Positions 6,892 through 14,771 of a DNA stretch of 64,000 nt are shown in pieces. Made by a program: the position numbers and the translations under genes. Origin of the DNA: Streptomyces dioscori (lineage in GTDB: Bacteria > Actinomycetota > Actinomycetes > Streptomycetales > Streptomycetaceae). Below the pieces are notes generated by a model. It was not told where the DNA came from, did no database searches, and saw nothing but the letters and a program-made list of their open reading frames with translations. Position 1 is the first letter of the stretch. Every line of letters starts with the position of its first letter. The stretch is from contig NZ_KZ679055.1 of the NCBI RefSeq assembly GCF_003024195.1, forward strand, positions 124,001-188,000. The letters run 5' to 3'.

Positions 6892-9153
6892 TCACGGCGT
6901 TGTGCCTGTGGGCGCTACGTCGATGGGTACGCCATTGAGCACGGCCGTGCCGGACAACGGGTCGAGCAGACTGCCGTCCAGGAGCTGGTTGACGTTGACG
7001 CCGGGGTCCGCGGTGGCGTGCCGCAGCCGGGTGCCGGGCCTGTCGTGTCCCCAGCCGTGCGGCAGGCTCACGACGCCGCGTCGTACGGAGTCGTTGACCT
7101 CTGCGGGGGCGACGACCTCTCCTCCGGCGCCCTTCACGCGCACGGGTGCCCCGTCGGTGACGCCGAGGCGTCCGGCGTCGTCGGGGTGGATGTGCAGCGT
7201 GCAGCGGTTGGTGCCACCGGTGAGGGCGGGGATGTTGTGCATCCAGCTGTTGTTGGAGCGCAGATGGCGGCGGCCGACCAGCACGAGGCCATCGGGACGC
7301 TGCCGCAGGGCGTCCCTGAGCCGCGGGAGGTCGTCGGCGAGGGGCTGAGGAAGCAGTTCGACGAGTCCGCTGCGGGTCTTGAGGGGGCCGGGGAGGCGCG
7401 ACCGGAGCGGCCCGAGGTCGATGCCGTGCGGCGAGGCCAGCAGCTTCTTCAGGCTCAGGCCGTCGGGGCGGGCGCCGAATCCGTCGCCGTACGGGCCCAG
7501 GCGCAGCATCAGGTCGAGGCGGCGCTCGGGGCCGGTGTCACCGGTGAGGGCGGCGGCGAGTTCGCGGGGGTCACGGCCGTGCACCGGGGAGTGTGCTTCC
7601 TTGACCGCCTTGGCGAGGGTCTGGTCGATGACCAGGGTGTCGACGGCGGAGGGGTCGGCGCCGTGCATGCCGGTCGCGGCGAGGACGAGCCGGGCGAGGA
7701 TCTCCGTCTCGGCCATCCTGCCGGGTTCCAGGGGGACGGCGGCCCGGGTGTAACGGACCTGGTTGCGTACGGCGAGGGTGTTGAAGGCGAAGTCGTGGTG
7801 CGGGCTCTGCGAGGGCGGGGGCGGCGGCAGCACGACGTGGGCGTGGCGCGAGGTCTCGTTCAGGTACGGGTCGACGCTGACCATGAAGTCGAGCGAGTCG
7901 AGGGCCTTGTCGAGGCGGTCGCCGTCGGGGGCGGAGAGCACCGGGTTGGCGGCGATGACGACGAGGGCGCGGATCGGCTCGCCCTCGGTCGTCGCGGTGT
8001 CGATCTCCTCGGCGAGCGCGGCGAGCGGCAGTTCGCCCTTGGCCTCCGGGTGACGGCTGACGCGGCTGTGCCAGCGGCCGAGCGCGAAGCCGCGGCCAGG
8101 TCCCGCGGGGCGGGGTGTGCGGTCGGTGGCGGCCTGCGGGAAGAGGGCGCCGCCGGGCCGGTCGAGGTTGCCGGTGAGGATGTTGAGGACGTCGACCAGC
8201 CAGCTGGCGAGGGTGCCGTGCGGGACGGTGCAGCTGCCGATGCGGCCGTACACGGCGGCGGTGGGCGCGGCGGCGAGTTCACGGGCGAGCGCACGGATGG
8301 TGTCGGCGTCGACGTCGCAGGCCCCGGCGGCGGCCTCGGGCGTGAAGTCGCTTACGGCGTCGCGCAGTTCGTCGTATCCCTGGACCAGCTCGCTCAACTC
8401 ACCGAGGTCGGTGAGCCGCTCGTCGAAGAGGACATGTGCCATGGCCGCGAGCAGCAGGGCGTCGGTGCCGGGGCGGACGGCCACGTGCCGGTCGGCGAGT
8501 TTGGCGGTGCGGGTGCGGCGGGGGTCGATGACCGTGAGGGTGCCGCCGCGCGCCTTGAGGGCCTTGAGTTTGCCGGGGAAGTCGGGTGCGGTGCACAGAC
8601 TTCCGTTGGACTCCAGGGGGTTGGCGCCGATCAGCAGCAGGTGGTCGGTGTGGTCGAGGTCGGGTACGGGGATCGCGTTGGCGTCGCCGTAGAGGAGACC
8701 GCTGGAGACGTGCTTGGGCATCTGGTCGACGGTGGACGCGGTGAACACGCTGTGCGTGCCGAGTCCGGAGAGCAGGACGGCCGGGTAGAGGGCGCCTGCC
8801 ATGGTGTGCACGTTCGGGTTGCCGAGGACGGCTCCGACGGAGTGCGGCCCGTACCGCTCGACGACCGGTCGCAGTCCGGCGGCGACCGCGTCGAAGGCCT
8901 CCTCCCAGGTGGCTTCGCGCAGTTCGCCGTCCTCGCGTACGAGGGGGGTGCGCAGGCGGTCCGGGTCACCGTCGGCGGCCCCGAACGACGCTCCCTTCGG
9001 GCAGATGAACCCCTGGCTGAACACATCGTCGCGGTCCCCGCGCGCGCTGGTCACCCGGGTCCCCTCGATGGTGAGCGTCAGCCCGCAGGTGGCCTCGCAG
9101 AGCGGGCAGATACGCAGGGCCGTACGGGAGTGGGAGCCGGCGGTGGTGGACAC
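6892..9153 (-). CDS. Molybdopterin oxidoreductase with N-terminal iron-sulfur site
   Basis: A 753-residue enzyme of the bis-molybdopterin guanine dinucleotide family (formate dehydrogenase and assimilatory nitrate reductase relatives). The N-terminus carries CPLCEATCGLTL and, some 30 residues on, GFICPKG, giving the four Cys of a 4Fe-4S cluster. LLLIGANPLESNG and VIDPRRTRTAKLAD are cofactor-binding segments, and the C-terminal dinucleotide-binding domain has WMHNIPALTGG and CTLHIHPDDAGRLGV. The GTG at 9153 is preceded at five bases by GGAGGA. There is no Tat signal, so the protein should be cytoplasmic. No electron-transfer subunit or cofactor gene is adjacent, so partner and substrate are unknown. 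A TetR gene lies upstream with a palindrome between the two. Confidence 0.9.
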   Translation of the reverse strand: MSTTAGSHSRTALRICPLCEATCGLTLTIEGTRVTSARGDRDDVFSQGFICPKGASFGAADGDPDRLRTPLVREDGELREATWEEAFDAVAAGLRPVVERYGPHSVGAVLGNPNVHTMAGALYPAVLLSGLGTHSVFTASTVDQMPKHVSSGLLYGDANAIPVPDLDHTDHLLLIGANPLESNGSLCTAPDFPGKLKALKARGGTLTVIDPRRTRTAKLADRHVAVRPGTDALLLAAMAHVLFDERLTDLGELSELVQGYDELRDAVSDFTPEAAAGACDVDADTIRALARELAAAPTAAVYGRIGSCTVPHGTLASWLVDVLNILTGNLDRPGGALFPQAATDRTPRPAGPGRGFALGRWHSRVSRHPEAKGELPLAALAEEIDTATTEGEPIRALVVIAANPVLSAPDGDRLDKALDSLDFMVSVDPYLNETSRHAHVVLPPPPPSQSPHHDFAFNTLAVRNQVRYTRAAVPLEPGRMAETEILARLVLAATGMHGADPSAVDTLVIDQTLAKAVKEAHSPVHGRDPRELAAALTGDTGPERRLDLMLRLGPYGDGFGARPDGLSLKKLLASPHGIDLGPLRSRLPGPLKTRSGLVELLPQPLADDLPRLRDALRQRPDGLVLVGRRHLRSNNSWMHNIPALTGGTNRCTLHIHPDDAGRLGVTDGAPVRVKGAGGEVVAPAEVNDSVRRGVVSLPHGWGHDRPGTRLRHATADPGVNVNQLLDGSLLDPLSGTAVLNGVPIDVAPTGTTP

Positions 9154-9213
9154 GGGTCCTCCGAGGAGATGGCGACATCGATGGCGCACTGACTCTGACC
9201 TGACCGGGCCGAG

Positions 9214-9229
9214 CATACCGACCGGTATG
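9214..9229. promoter_or_regulatory. TetR-type operator candidate upstream of the molybdopterin oxidoreductase
   Basis: CATACC-GACC-GGTATG has perfect six-base arms and lies 61 bases before the GTG of the oxidoreductase, just after the stop of the TetR gene. Arm length and spacing suit a TetR dimer, so the neighbouring regulator is the natural candidate. The link is inference. Confidence 0.45.
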
Positions 9230-9316
9230 GACGGTGGGGAGGGGGTGCGGGACGCGGATGTCGGCGCATCCCGGAACCGGCGGCAGGGCGGGCTTCCGTC
9301 GCCGCCGCACGGTCGG

Positions 9317-9937
9317 TCAGTCGAGCGAGCGCGAGAGATACGCCCGGAGCAGTTCCCGTGTCTCGTCGATGACCCGTTCGTCGCCCGCCGGGTCGAGGCG
9401 GAAGGCGAGCTGGACGAGGGTGTCGGCGGCCTCGACGGCGATGAGGAAGATACGCCGGAGGTCGTCGTCGGGGGCGCGGTCGAGATACCCGGAGAGCATG
9501 TCGGTCAGCCGGTCGGCGACGCGGGTGTTGGGCTCGGCGTCACGGGTGCCGACGGGTATCTGGTTGCCGAAGTCGACGAGGGAGAAGCCGGGCGCGGTGC
9601 GCTTCATGGCGAGGTACTCGTCGAGGACCGCGTCCATGGCCACCCGCCAGCCCGCTCCGCCGCCGGTCCTCCGGAGGCTCTGGGTGACACGGTCGGTGTA
9701 GATGTCGAGGTTGCGCTGGGCGAGCGCGTCGACCATGGCCCGCTTGTTGCCGAAGAACCGGTAGACGGACCCGATGGGCACTCCGGCGCGCAGGGCGACC
9801 GCGCGGGTGCTCAGGGCGTCGTAGCCGACCTCGTCCAGGAGGTCGGCGCAGGCGTCGAGGATACGGGTGAGTCGTTCGGCGCTACGGCGCTGGACGGGCG
9901 CACGGCGCAGCGAGGTCGCAGGGGGCACGGGCTTCAT
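9317..9937 (-). CDS. TetR-family transcriptional regulator
   Basis: A 206-residue regulator. The N-terminal helix-turn-helix reads RILDACADLLDEVGYDALST followed by RAVALRAGVPIGSVYRFFGN, the classic TetR DNA-binding unit at about residues 15-62. The remaining 140 residues are the helical ligand and dimer domain, with no clue to the ligand. The start at 9937 is preceded by GGAAAGG. It is upstream of, and on the same strand as, the molybdopterin oxidoreductase and may control it. By position next to hmgA it could correspond to S. coelicolor SCO1712, reported as a pleiotropic antibiotic down-regulator; this is from memory and needs alignment. Confidence 0.9.
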   Translation of the reverse strand: MKPVPPATSLRRAPVQRRSAERLTRILDACADLLDEVGYDALSTRAVALRAGVPIGSVYRFFGNKRAMVDALAQRNLDIYTDRVTQSLRRTGGGAGWRVAMDAVLDEYLAMKRTAPGFSLVDFGNQIPVGTRDAEPNTRVADRLTDMLSGYLDRAPDDDLRRIFLIAVEAADTLVQLAFRLDPAGDERVIDETRELLRAYLSRSLD

Positions 9938-10133
9938 GATGCCTTTCCGCCGGGTTCCGGTGAACCTTGCCCTTGGGTACGAAGTGGGTGCCCGTACCAC
10001 TCATCCACCGCCGCACGCGGCCGGCCTCGGGCGCACGGCCGGCCGCGGGCGCGCTGCGGTGGGGGCGCGCGGGGGACGGCGCCGGTCGCGGGGAGTGCGG
10101 CGCGTGCGGCGCGTGCGGCGCCGGCTTCGGGAC

Positions 10134-10733
10134 TCAGCCGTCCGTCGGGGGTGCCGAGAGCTCCGGGCCGTCGGGGGACGGCGTCCGGTGCGAGGTCGGT
10201 GTGGGACCCGGGTCCGACACCGTGATGTCCGCAGTGCCGGCGACCGGGTCCCCGTCCACGGCCCAGACCGTGTCGTCGTCGGCGTGCAGGCGCACCGTCA
10301 CCCGGTGGGTGCCGCGCGGGACGACGTCGGCCGGGAGGTGGTGGGTTGTGCCCCGGAGGAGGGACAGGGGGCGGTCGTCCAGCCGGAGCAGCGCGTAACC
10401 GCGGCCCGGTTCGGCCTTCTTCCGTGTGCCGGCCGGCGAGAAACGGAAGTCGTGGACCGTCAGCCGGACGTCCCAGCCGGCGTCGGCGCCGTCCGAGCCT
10501 GCGTCCACCGCGGGCTGTATCTCGACCTCGACCTCGGGTGCGCTCTTCTTGTCGATCTCACGGTAGTGCCGCCCCTCCTCGTCCGTGTCCTTCAGCACCC
10601 TGCCCACCGGTGACGGTCTGACCTCGTCGTCCTCGCGCGCGCCGTCGGACCCGCAGCCCGTCGCTCCGACGAGCAGAGCACCGAACAGGGCACAGACCGC
10701 GAGCGCGGTGAGGAATGCGCGCGTCCACGACAT
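10134..10733 (-). CDS. Putative secreted lipoprotein, function unknown
   Basis: A 199-residue protein with a lipoprotein signal: a short basic start, a hydrophobic core (FLTALAVCALFGALLVGA) and a lipobox ending ATGC with Cys27 as the acylated residue. The mature part is acidic and soluble. Its middle region (TVHDFRFSPAGTRK, VVPRGTHRVTVRLHADD) reads like a beta-sandwich, resembling proteins that bind or carry small ligands at the cell surface. The C-terminus is Pro, Ser and Thr rich and probably disordered. I do not recognise the family. It is divergent from hmgA, with a tandem repeat between them. Confidence 0.7.
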   Translation of the reverse strand: MSWTRAFLTALAVCALFGALLVGATGCGSDGAREDDEVRPSPVGRVLKDTDEEGRHYREIDKKSAPEVEVEIQPAVDAGSDGADAGWDVRLTVHDFRFSPAGTRKKAEPGRGYALLRLDDRPLSLLRGTTHHLPADVVPRGTHRVTVRLHADDDTVWAVDGDPVAGTADITVSDPGPTPTSHRTPSPDGPELSAPPTDG

Positions 10734-10770
10734 GCCGGGAGGTTAGAGCACCGCTCCGACAGCCGGATCC

Positions 10771-10840
10771 CCCTGGAGTCGGGTTCTTGGGCCCAGTCGG
10801 GGCTTCTTGGGCCCAGTCGGGGCTTCTTGGACCGAGTCGG
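10771..10840. repeat. 20-bp tandem repeat between the lipoprotein gene and hmgA
   Basis: The unit GGCTTCTTGGGCCCAGTCGG occurs about three and a half times: a partial copy from 10771, near-exact copies from 10781 and 10801, and a diverged copy from 10821 (accgag for cccag). Each unit holds the palindrome TGGGCCCA in the first copies. It lies about 150-220 bases before the hmgA start and just before the lipoprotein start. Confidence 0.75.
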
Positions 10841-10992
10841 GTCTTAAAGCGCCGGCTCCTGGCCAAACGCCACCTCCGTGGGTCTGGCGCGAACCCGCCG
10901 TCCCGCGCCGGGCCCCGGCCCCTCCCTCTTGCGCACCGATTCACCGAATCCTACGGTGTTGCATAGGAATCAGAACGAGGGAGCGATCACTC

Positions 10993-12399
10993 ATGAGCGG
11001 GGACGCGCGCACCAGCGCAACGGCACTGCGGAAGACCGCCGAGGCGCTGACGTATCTCTCGGGGTTCGGCAACGAACACAGTTCGGAGGCGGTCCCGGGC
11101 GCCCTCCCGCACGGCCGCAACTCACCGCAGCGGGTCCCGCTCGGGCTGTACGCGGAGCAGCTGAGCGGTTCGGCGTTCACCGAGCCGCGGGCGCACAACC
11201 GCCGCTCGTGGCTGTACCGCATCCGCCCGTCGGCCGCGCACCCCGACTTCACCCGCACCGACAACGGCACCCTGCGCTCGGCCCCCTTCACCGAGTCGGT
11301 GCCGGACCCGAACAGGCTGCGCTGGAACCCCCTCCCGGAGCCGGCACCGGGCACCGACTTCCTGGCGGGCCTGTGGACCCTCGGCGGCAACGGCGACGCC
11401 ACCCGGCGCACCGGCATGGCCGTGCACCTGTATCACGCCAACTCCTCCATGCGGCGGGTCTTCAGCGACGCCGACGGCGAGCTGCTGATCGTGCCCGAGC
11501 ACGGCGGGCTGCTCCTGCGCACCGAGTTCGGGCTGCTGCATGTGGAGCCAGGACATGTGGCGCTGATTCCCCGTGGGGTCCGCTTCCGTGTGGAGCTGCT
11601 GGGTGACGCCTCCGACGACGACGGGCGGACCACACACCCGACCGCCCGGGGTTATGTGTGTGAGAACTATGGGGCGCCCTTCCAGCTCCCCGATCTCGGT
11701 CCGATCGGCGCCAACGGTCTCGCCAACCCCCGGGACTTCCGCGCACCGGTCGCCGCGTACGAGGACGAGGAGGGCGACGGGCACGGAGGGAACACAGCGG
11801 CGGGGCCCGTGGAAGTGGTCAACAAGTTCTGCGGCAACCTCTGGACCGCGATGTACGACCACTCGCCGCTGGATGTCGTCGCCTGGCACGGCAACCATGT
11901 GCCGTACACCTACGATCTGCGCCTTTTCAATGTGCTCGGCACCATCAGCTACGACCATCCCGACCCGTCCATCTTCACCGTGCTGACGTCACCGTCCGAC
12001 ACCCCGGGCCTCGCGGGAGTGGACTTCGTGGTCTTCGCGCCGCGCTGGCTGGTGGGAGAGGACACCTTCCGGCCGCCCTACTTCCACCGGAACGTGATGA
12101 GCGAGTACATGGGGCTCATCGAGGGCGCGTACGACGCGAAGGCGGAGGGTTTCGTGCCGGGCGGCGGTTCGCTGCACAACATGATGTCCGCGCACGGCCC
12201 CGACCGGGAGACCTTCGAGCGGGCCAGCGCCGCCGAACTGCGTCCGCAGAAGATCGACGACGGTCTCGCCTTCATGTTCGAGACACGCTGGCCGGTCACC
12301 GCCACCGCGCAGGCCGCCCACGCCGAGCACCTGCAGGCCTCGTACGACGACGTGTGGCAGGGCCTTGAGCGGCACTTCCGGGCGGGCGGGCGGCCGTGA
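10993..12399 (+). CDS. hmgA: Homogentisate 1,2-dioxygenase
   Basis: A 468-residue enzyme that opens the ring of homogentisate to maleylacetoacetate with Fe(II) and oxygen, the key step of tyrosine and phenylalanine breakdown. Recognised by the N-terminal YLSGFGNEHSSEAVPGALP, NRRSWLYRIRPS and the cupin segment with PPYFHRNVMSEYMGLIEG followed by GGGSLHNMMSAHGPD, which carry the His and Glu iron ligands. Start at 10993 is preceded by GAGGGAG; the frame is open upstream but lacks family similarity. Other tyrosine catabolic genes are not adjacent. A GntR/UTRA regulator follows on the same strand and could respond to a related metabolite. Loss normally gives melanin-like pigment. Confidence 0.96.
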   Translation: MSGDARTSATALRKTAEALTYLSGFGNEHSSEAVPGALPHGRNSPQRVPLGLYAEQLSGSAFTEPRAHNRRSWLYRIRPSAAHPDFTRTDNGTLRSAPFTESVPDPNRLRWNPLPEPAPGTDFLAGLWTLGGNGDATRRTGMAVHLYHANSSMRRVFSDADGELLIVPEHGGLLLRTEFGLLHVEPGHVALIPRGVRFRVELLGDASDDDGRTTHPTARGYVCENYGAPFQLPDLGPIGANGLANPRDFRAPVAAYEDEEGDGHGGNTAAGPVEVVNKFCGNLWTAMYDHSPLDVVAWHGNHVPYTYDLRLFNVLGTISYDHPDPSIFTVLTSPSDTPGLAGVDFVVFAPRWLVGEDTFRPPYFHRNVMSEYMGLIEGAYDAKAEGFVPGGGSLHNMMSAHGPDRETFERASAAELRPQKIDDGLAFMFETRWPVTATAQAAHAEHLQASYDDVWQGLERHFRAGGRP

Positions 12400-12507
12400 C
12401 GGCACACGGCTCACGCGGGCCCTGCCCGACCGCCGCTCGTGGCCGCCGTGGCCGCCCGTCGTGAACGCCCGTTGCAACCGACGCCCGCGACCGGTACGGA
12501 TACCCTC

Positions 12508-13257
12508 GTGACCTCCTTCGCGCCGGACTCCATCGTCCTGAACCGCAAGCTGCCGCTCTGGTATCAGGTGTCGCAGTCCCTGCGCGCCTCGATACTCGGG
12601 CGGTCCGCGCAGGACCCACTGCGCCTGCCCACCGAGGAACGGCTGGCGGAGCACTACGGGGTGAGTGTGCTGACCATGCGGCAGGCGCTCAAGGAGCTGG
12701 AGGACGAGGGGCTCATCACCCGGCACCGCAGACGCGGCACGTTCATCGAGCCGAGCGCCCTGCGGGGAGCGCCGGTCCGCCTCCTCGGCTCGGTGGACGC
12801 CATCGTGGCCCAGCAGTCCGGCATGACCACGGAACTGCTCGACCACGGCAGCGAGCCCGTGTCCGGCGAACTCTCCGCGTACTTCCCGGATCTGGCGGAG
12901 GTGGCCACGTACCACCGGCTGCGCAGCGACGAGAAGACCGGTGAACCGACCAACCACGCGCGCAACTACGTGCGGCCGGAGCTGGCGGCCCTGTTCGATC
13001 CGGAGGATCTGGTCCGCTGGCCCATGACCAAGGTCCTGCGGGATGTCGCGGGGGCGCGGATCGGCCAGATCACCGACACCGTCGAGGCGCGGCTCGCCGA
13101 CCCGGAGACCGCTCGGCTGCTCCAGGTCCCGCTGCTGAGCCCGATCCTGCACTACACGGGCGTCGTGCACGGCGCGGACGGCCGGGCGCTGGACGTGGTC
13201 CGCATCCACTACCGGGGCGACCGTTTCTCGTTCACCGTCACCCTCGACGCCCACTGA
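12508..13257 (+). CDS. GntR-family regulator with UTRA ligand domain
   Basis: A 249-residue HutC-type regulator. The winged helix covers roughly residues 10-75 and includes LRLPTEERLAEHYGVSVLTM and ALKELEDEGLITRHRRRGTF. The rest is a UTRA effector domain (HRLRSDEKTGEPTNHARNYV, ending ALDVVRIHYRGDRFSFTVTL). The GTG at 12508 is preferred because the preceding residues do not fit the family. TACGGA lies seven bases before it, so the message may be leaderless. It follows hmgA by about 110 bases and the next gene starts 50 bases after its stop. Ligand unknown; an aromatic catabolite or a CoA ester from the neighbouring enzymes is possible. Confidence 0.87.
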   Translation: MTSFAPDSIVLNRKLPLWYQVSQSLRASILGRSAQDPLRLPTEERLAEHYGVSVLTMRQALKELEDEGLITRHRRRGTFIEPSALRGAPVRLLGSVDAIVAQQSGMTTELLDHGSEPVSGELSAYFPDLAEVATYHRLRSDEKTGEPTNHARNYVRPELAALFDPEDLVRWPMTKVLRDVAGARIGQITDTVEARLADPETARLLQVPLLSPILHYTGVVHGADGRALDVVRIHYRGDRFSFTVTLDAH

Positions 13258-13294
13258 CCGTGCGGGACCCGGCCGCCGCCGACGGGCCACGTCG

Positions 13295-13307
13295 TACGAT
13301 GCCGAGC
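13295..13307 (+). promoter_or_regulatory. Minus-10 element for a leaderless transcript
   Basis: TACGAT (13295-13300) matches TAnnnT and ends seven bases before the GTG at 13308. In Streptomyces this spacing usually means transcription starts at the initiation codon. It argues for the GTG at 13308 rather than the ATG at 13299, which overlaps the minus-10. Confidence 0.5.
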
Positions 13308-14513
13308 GTGACGCACGACGACGCTCCGCTGCTCGCGGACCTCATGCCGTGGTCCGTCGCACCTCCCCGGCTGGGCCGGGCGTGGCCGGCGGCGCCCGAC
13401 CCGGCGTCCCTGAAAGCACGGTGGGACGCCCTGGTGAAGGCCGAGGGGCCCGACCGGGAGGCGCTGTTCGGCGCCACCCGCGCGCGGACCCTGCACTCGG
13501 CCGTGGGGCAGCTGCCCGGCCAGGCCTCCGGTACGGGCCGGCTGGCGCGCGCCTCGGGCCCGTGCGCGGAGCCGGTCCGGATCCAGACCGGCCCGTTCGA
13601 CGAGCAGTGGCTGATCCCCGACCACCGGCTGATCGACGCGGCGCGCCCCGAGCTGTGGCGGGTGGCCGACGAGCACCAGGTGTTCGCGGTCGAACAGCCG
13701 CCCTCGCCCGACGGACCGGCACTCCTGGTCGCGTCGGTGCTGCCGATGGTCCCGCCGCAGCCGAAGTCCCCCGGGGCGAAGGCGGCCGCCGTCGCCCGCC
13801 CCGGCCGCGTGCGTCCCCTGTACCGGCGCCCCGGTGGCCTCGAACCGAACCTGACCCCGGGCCTGCCGGACCTCCTGGCCGACCGCCTCGGCCACTCACC
13901 CGCCCCGCTCGACATCCTCGCCTGGACGGTCGCGGTCGCCCGCCGGGGCCCGCGCGGGGTGACCGTCCCGCTCACCACGGACCCCGAACTGTGGTCAGTG
14001 GGTACGGATTTGGGTCACCGCATGCTGCGGCTGATGCGCCGCGACGGGGAACGCCCCAAACTCCCCGGCGGCCGACGCCCCTACGTACGGGCCCCGCTGC
14101 CGCCCTTCCCGGCCGAACCGCGCTACGACCGCGAGGAGGAGACCCTCCACCTCGACGAGGGCCGCATCTCCCCCGTCCCGCCCGCGGCCTGGGACTTCGA
14201 GGTCGGCGGCGTCCGCGTCCTGGACCAGTGGTTCGGCAGCCGGATCACCCACCCCGAGCCCGGCACGCTGGAGGCCGTCCGCCCCCCGACCTGGCCCCAG
14301 CCCTGGACCACCGACCTCCTGGAACTGGTGACAGTCCTCACCCTGCTGTCCGAACTGCGTACACAGCAGCAGGAGTTGCCGATCAAGTCCCTCATCACCA
14401 CGGCGGACCTGCACAAGGCGGGCATCCTCCCACCCCCCACCCCCGCGCAGGCTCCAGCCTCGGTGCTGACCCACGAGGAGGAGGGCCCGGAGGGCCAGTT
14501 CACCCTGCTGTAA
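13308..14513 (+). CDS. Orphan protein resembling the C-terminal specificity domain of type ISP restriction-modification enzymes
   Basis: A 401-residue soluble protein. Its C-terminal third reads AWDFEVGGVRVLDQWFGSRI followed by a helical stretch ending LTLLSELRTQQQEL, a pattern typical of the end of type ISP (LlaBIII-like) and related N6-methylase restriction enzymes, where it forms the target-recognition part. The N-terminal half (PWSVAPPRLGRAWP, QLPGQASGTGRL, DEQWLIPDHRLIDAARPELW) also looks like that family. No nuclease, helicase or methylase motif is present, so it cannot itself cut or methylate. The assignment is from memory of the family and needs a profile search. The start was set at the GTG by the minus-10 element. 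Confidence 0.6.
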   Translation: MTHDDAPLLADLMPWSVAPPRLGRAWPAAPDPASLKARWDALVKAEGPDREALFGATRARTLHSAVGQLPGQASGTGRLARASGPCAEPVRIQTGPFDEQWLIPDHRLIDAARPELWRVADEHQVFAVEQPPSPDGPALLVASVLPMVPPQPKSPGAKAAAVARPGRVRPLYRRPGGLEPNLTPGLPDLLADRLGHSPAPLDILAWTVAVARRGPRGVTVPLTTDPELWSVGTDLGHRMLRLMRRDGERPKLPGGRRPYVRAPLPPFPAEPRYDREEETLHLDEGRISPVPPAAWDFEVGGVRVLDQWFGSRITHPEPGTLEAVRPPTWPQPWTTDLLELVTVLTLLSELRTQQQELPIKSLITTADLHKAGILPPPTPAQAPASVLTHEEEGPEGQFTLL

Positions 14514-14516
14514 CCC

Positions 14517-14700
14517 CTTGGCCCCAAAGGGGCGCGGGGAACGGCGCGGTCTTTCGCCTTCAGGGCCGCGGGGAACTGCGCGACCAGCCACGACGCACCC
14601 GCAGCCGACAAACCCACCCGCCGCCCCCACCCCCGGGGCGCAGCCCCGCCTCGGAGGGGCGCGGGGAACTGCGCGACCGGCCCCCACGGGCCTGCAGCCG
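14517..14700. repeat. Three copies of the GC-rich intergenic repeat after the ISP-like gene
   Basis: GGGGCGCGGGGAACGGCGCG (14528), a variant GGCCGCGGGGAACTGCGCGA (about 14563) and GGGGCGCGGGGAACTGCGCG (about 14656) lie in direct order. The second and third are followed by related tails (ccagcc, ccggcccccac, then a gcagccg run). The block fills the gap between the ISP-like and CoA-transferase genes; the first copy also pairs with the preceding ccttggccccaaaggggc to form a terminator-like stem. Confidence 0.75.
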
Positions 14701-14771
14701 TCCAACCGACCGCCGCCCCGCCCCTCGGCCCCTGCATGACAAAGCCCTGGCCCGCAGGCCATGATCCCCGC

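Noticed and set aside
7018..9192. A 724-codon plus-strand frame opposite the molybdopterin oxidoreductase
   Set aside because: It is the antisense shadow of a clearly recognised enzyme; its Gly/Val/Glu-rich translation has no motifs and arises from GC-rich codon bias.
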